Positions 63,273-64,000 of a DNA stretch of 64,000 nt are shown here, piece after piece. The stretch is from Bradyrhizobium embrapense (GTDB taxonomy: Bacteria > Pseudomonadota > Alphaproteobacteria > Rhizobiales > Xanthobacteraceae), in NCBI RefSeq assembly GCF_001189235.2, contig NZ_LFIP02000002.1:1176385-1240384 (forward strand), in the 5' to 3' direction. Position 1 is the first letter of the stretch, and every line of letters begins with the position of its first letter. The notes beneath the pieces are model-generated. The model had not been told where the DNA came from and made no database searches. It saw only the letters and a program-made list of their open reading frames with translations. The position numbers and the translations under genes are program-made.

Positions 63273-64000
63273 ATGCCGTCTCGCCGGAAAGCCATCCGCC
63301 GTTCTCGTCTTGACCTGCGTGGGGTCGCGCCGCTTCCTCCGCGGCAGCGGATCGGACTGGTATCCCGTTCCGTGCTGCTCGCCGGAACGAGCACGCTGGC
63401 GCTGCTGCTGAGCGGGCTCGAGGACGCCTCCGCGCGGCCCTTCGGCAATTTCGCGACGACGACGTCGGCTCCGGCGATCGCCAGCGACGCGGCAACCGCC
63501 GCGGCCCGGCAGGCGACGGAAGTCGCCAGGCAAAGCCAGGGCGCGCTGATGCGAGCGACCCAGGCCATCCAGGCGTTGCAGGCCGCGCAGTCTGCCGCAC
63601 GCAGTGCCGCCGCGGCCTCGCAGCGATCGGCCACGCTGCCGCAGGTGGCGGTGCCGAACGGTCTTGCACCGGGCGGGCTTCAGGTGGCGCCGGGCGCGGT
63701 GCCCGGCTCGGGCCTCTGGCAAGGCGCCGCGCTGCCGAGCCAGAGCGCCAGCGGCGGCCAGACCACGGTCACCGTCAATCAGACCGCGCCGCAGGCGATC
63801 CTCAACTGGCAGAGCTTCAACGTCGGCAGCCAGACCACGCTCAACTTCAACCAGCAGGCCGGCAACTGGACCGCGCTCAATCGCGTCGTCGGCAACATCG
63901 GACCGAGCCAGATCCTCGGCCGCATCACCGCGCCCGGCCAGGTGCTGGTGATCAACCAGAACGGCATCATCTTCGGCGGCGCCAGCCAGATCAATGTCGG
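63273..64000 (+). CDS. Filamentous-haemagglutinin-type two-partner-secretion exoprotein (TpsA), 5' part
   Basis: The frame is open from ATG 63273 to the window edge (242 codons). An extended basic N-terminus (MPSRRKAIRRSRLDLRGVAP) leads to a hydrophobic segment (VSRSVLLAGTSTLALLLSGL). An Ala/Gln-rich stretch (ATEVARQSQGALMRATQAIQ) precedes the TPS domain: TVNQTAPQAILNWQSFNVGS, TTLNFNQQAGNWTALNRVVG, GQVLVINQNGIIFGGASQIN. The last has NQNG in place of the classical NPNG. TPS domains guide export through a TpsB pore. It follows the STN-sigma-FecR genes and is their likely regulated product. Confidence 0.88.
   Translation, partial: MPSRRKAIRRSRLDLRGVAPLPPRQRIGLVSRSVLLAGTSTLALLLSGLEDASARPFGNFATTTSAPAIASDAATAAARQATEVARQSQGALMRATQAIQALQAAQSAARSAAAASQRSATLPQVAVPNGLAPGGLQVAPGAVPGSGLWQGAALPSQSASGGQTTVTVNQTAPQAILNWQSFNVGSQTTLNFNQQAGNWTALNRVVGNIGPSQILGRITAPGQVLVINQNGIIFGGASQINV

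Overview
The window is high-GC alphaproteobacterial chromosome, most likely Bradyrhizobium or a close relative. The reasons are a minimalist PutA without a DNA-binding domain facing a PutR-type Lrp regulator, a SorAB sulfite dehydrogenase, tandem CYP153-like P450s, and many rhizobial-style intergenic palindromes. The species assignment is inference from gene content; no search was run.

Positions 1-46,100 look like ordinary chromosome. In order they hold: putA (cut by the window edge) and putR; a secreted protein; cold-shock protein; sorAB; a membrane adenylate cyclase with a ferredoxin domain; a PMT-type glycosyltransferase; ycjX-ycjF; a hemolysin III-like protein; an SDR; a benzoylformate-decarboxylase-like enzyme; a tautomerase-like protein; an HxlR regulator facing a four-gene operon (VOC protein, isochorismatase-like hydrolase, Tat-exported epoxide hydrolase, ABM monooxygenase); hisC; an acyl-CoA dehydrogenase/CoA-transferase/MaoC operon facing a LysR regulator; a split TPP decarboxylase with a PEP-mutase-family protein; an alpha/beta hydrolase facing a MarR regulator across two palindromic operators; two tandem P450s; a DUF898 membrane protein with an M48 protease; an ABC solute-binding protein; a LysR regulator; a MerR-ATPase fusion; a DUF2927 protein; an L,D-transpeptidase; a second TPP enzyme; a PD-(D/E)XK-like protein and several small proteins.

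At 46,116-46,160 lies the 3' part of a tRNA-Val(CAC) gene with no 5' half. A tyrosine integrase and an excisionase-like protein follow, so a genomic island appears to begin here and run rightwards. Positions 48-60 kb are a decayed accessory zone. It holds a short Fic protein, a PAS histidine kinase whose partner response regulator is broken, a LysR remnant, a class V aminotransferase remnant that has lost the expected PLP lysine, an integrase fragment, a methyltransferase, a fused permease/binding-protein ABC transporter carrying two frameshifts in G runs, and an IS481-type element apparently inserted in a serine-recombinase remnant.

The last 3.5 kb (60,462 to the edge) is a compact cell-surface-signalling module. 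An STN/TonB-C hybrid protein, an ECF sigma factor and a FecR-type anti-sigma factor are followed by the start of a filamentous-haemagglutinin-like (TpsA) exoprotein. The arrangement resembles the Pseudomonas aeruginosa VreA-VreI-VreR (PUMA3) system and is the most interesting unit in the window.
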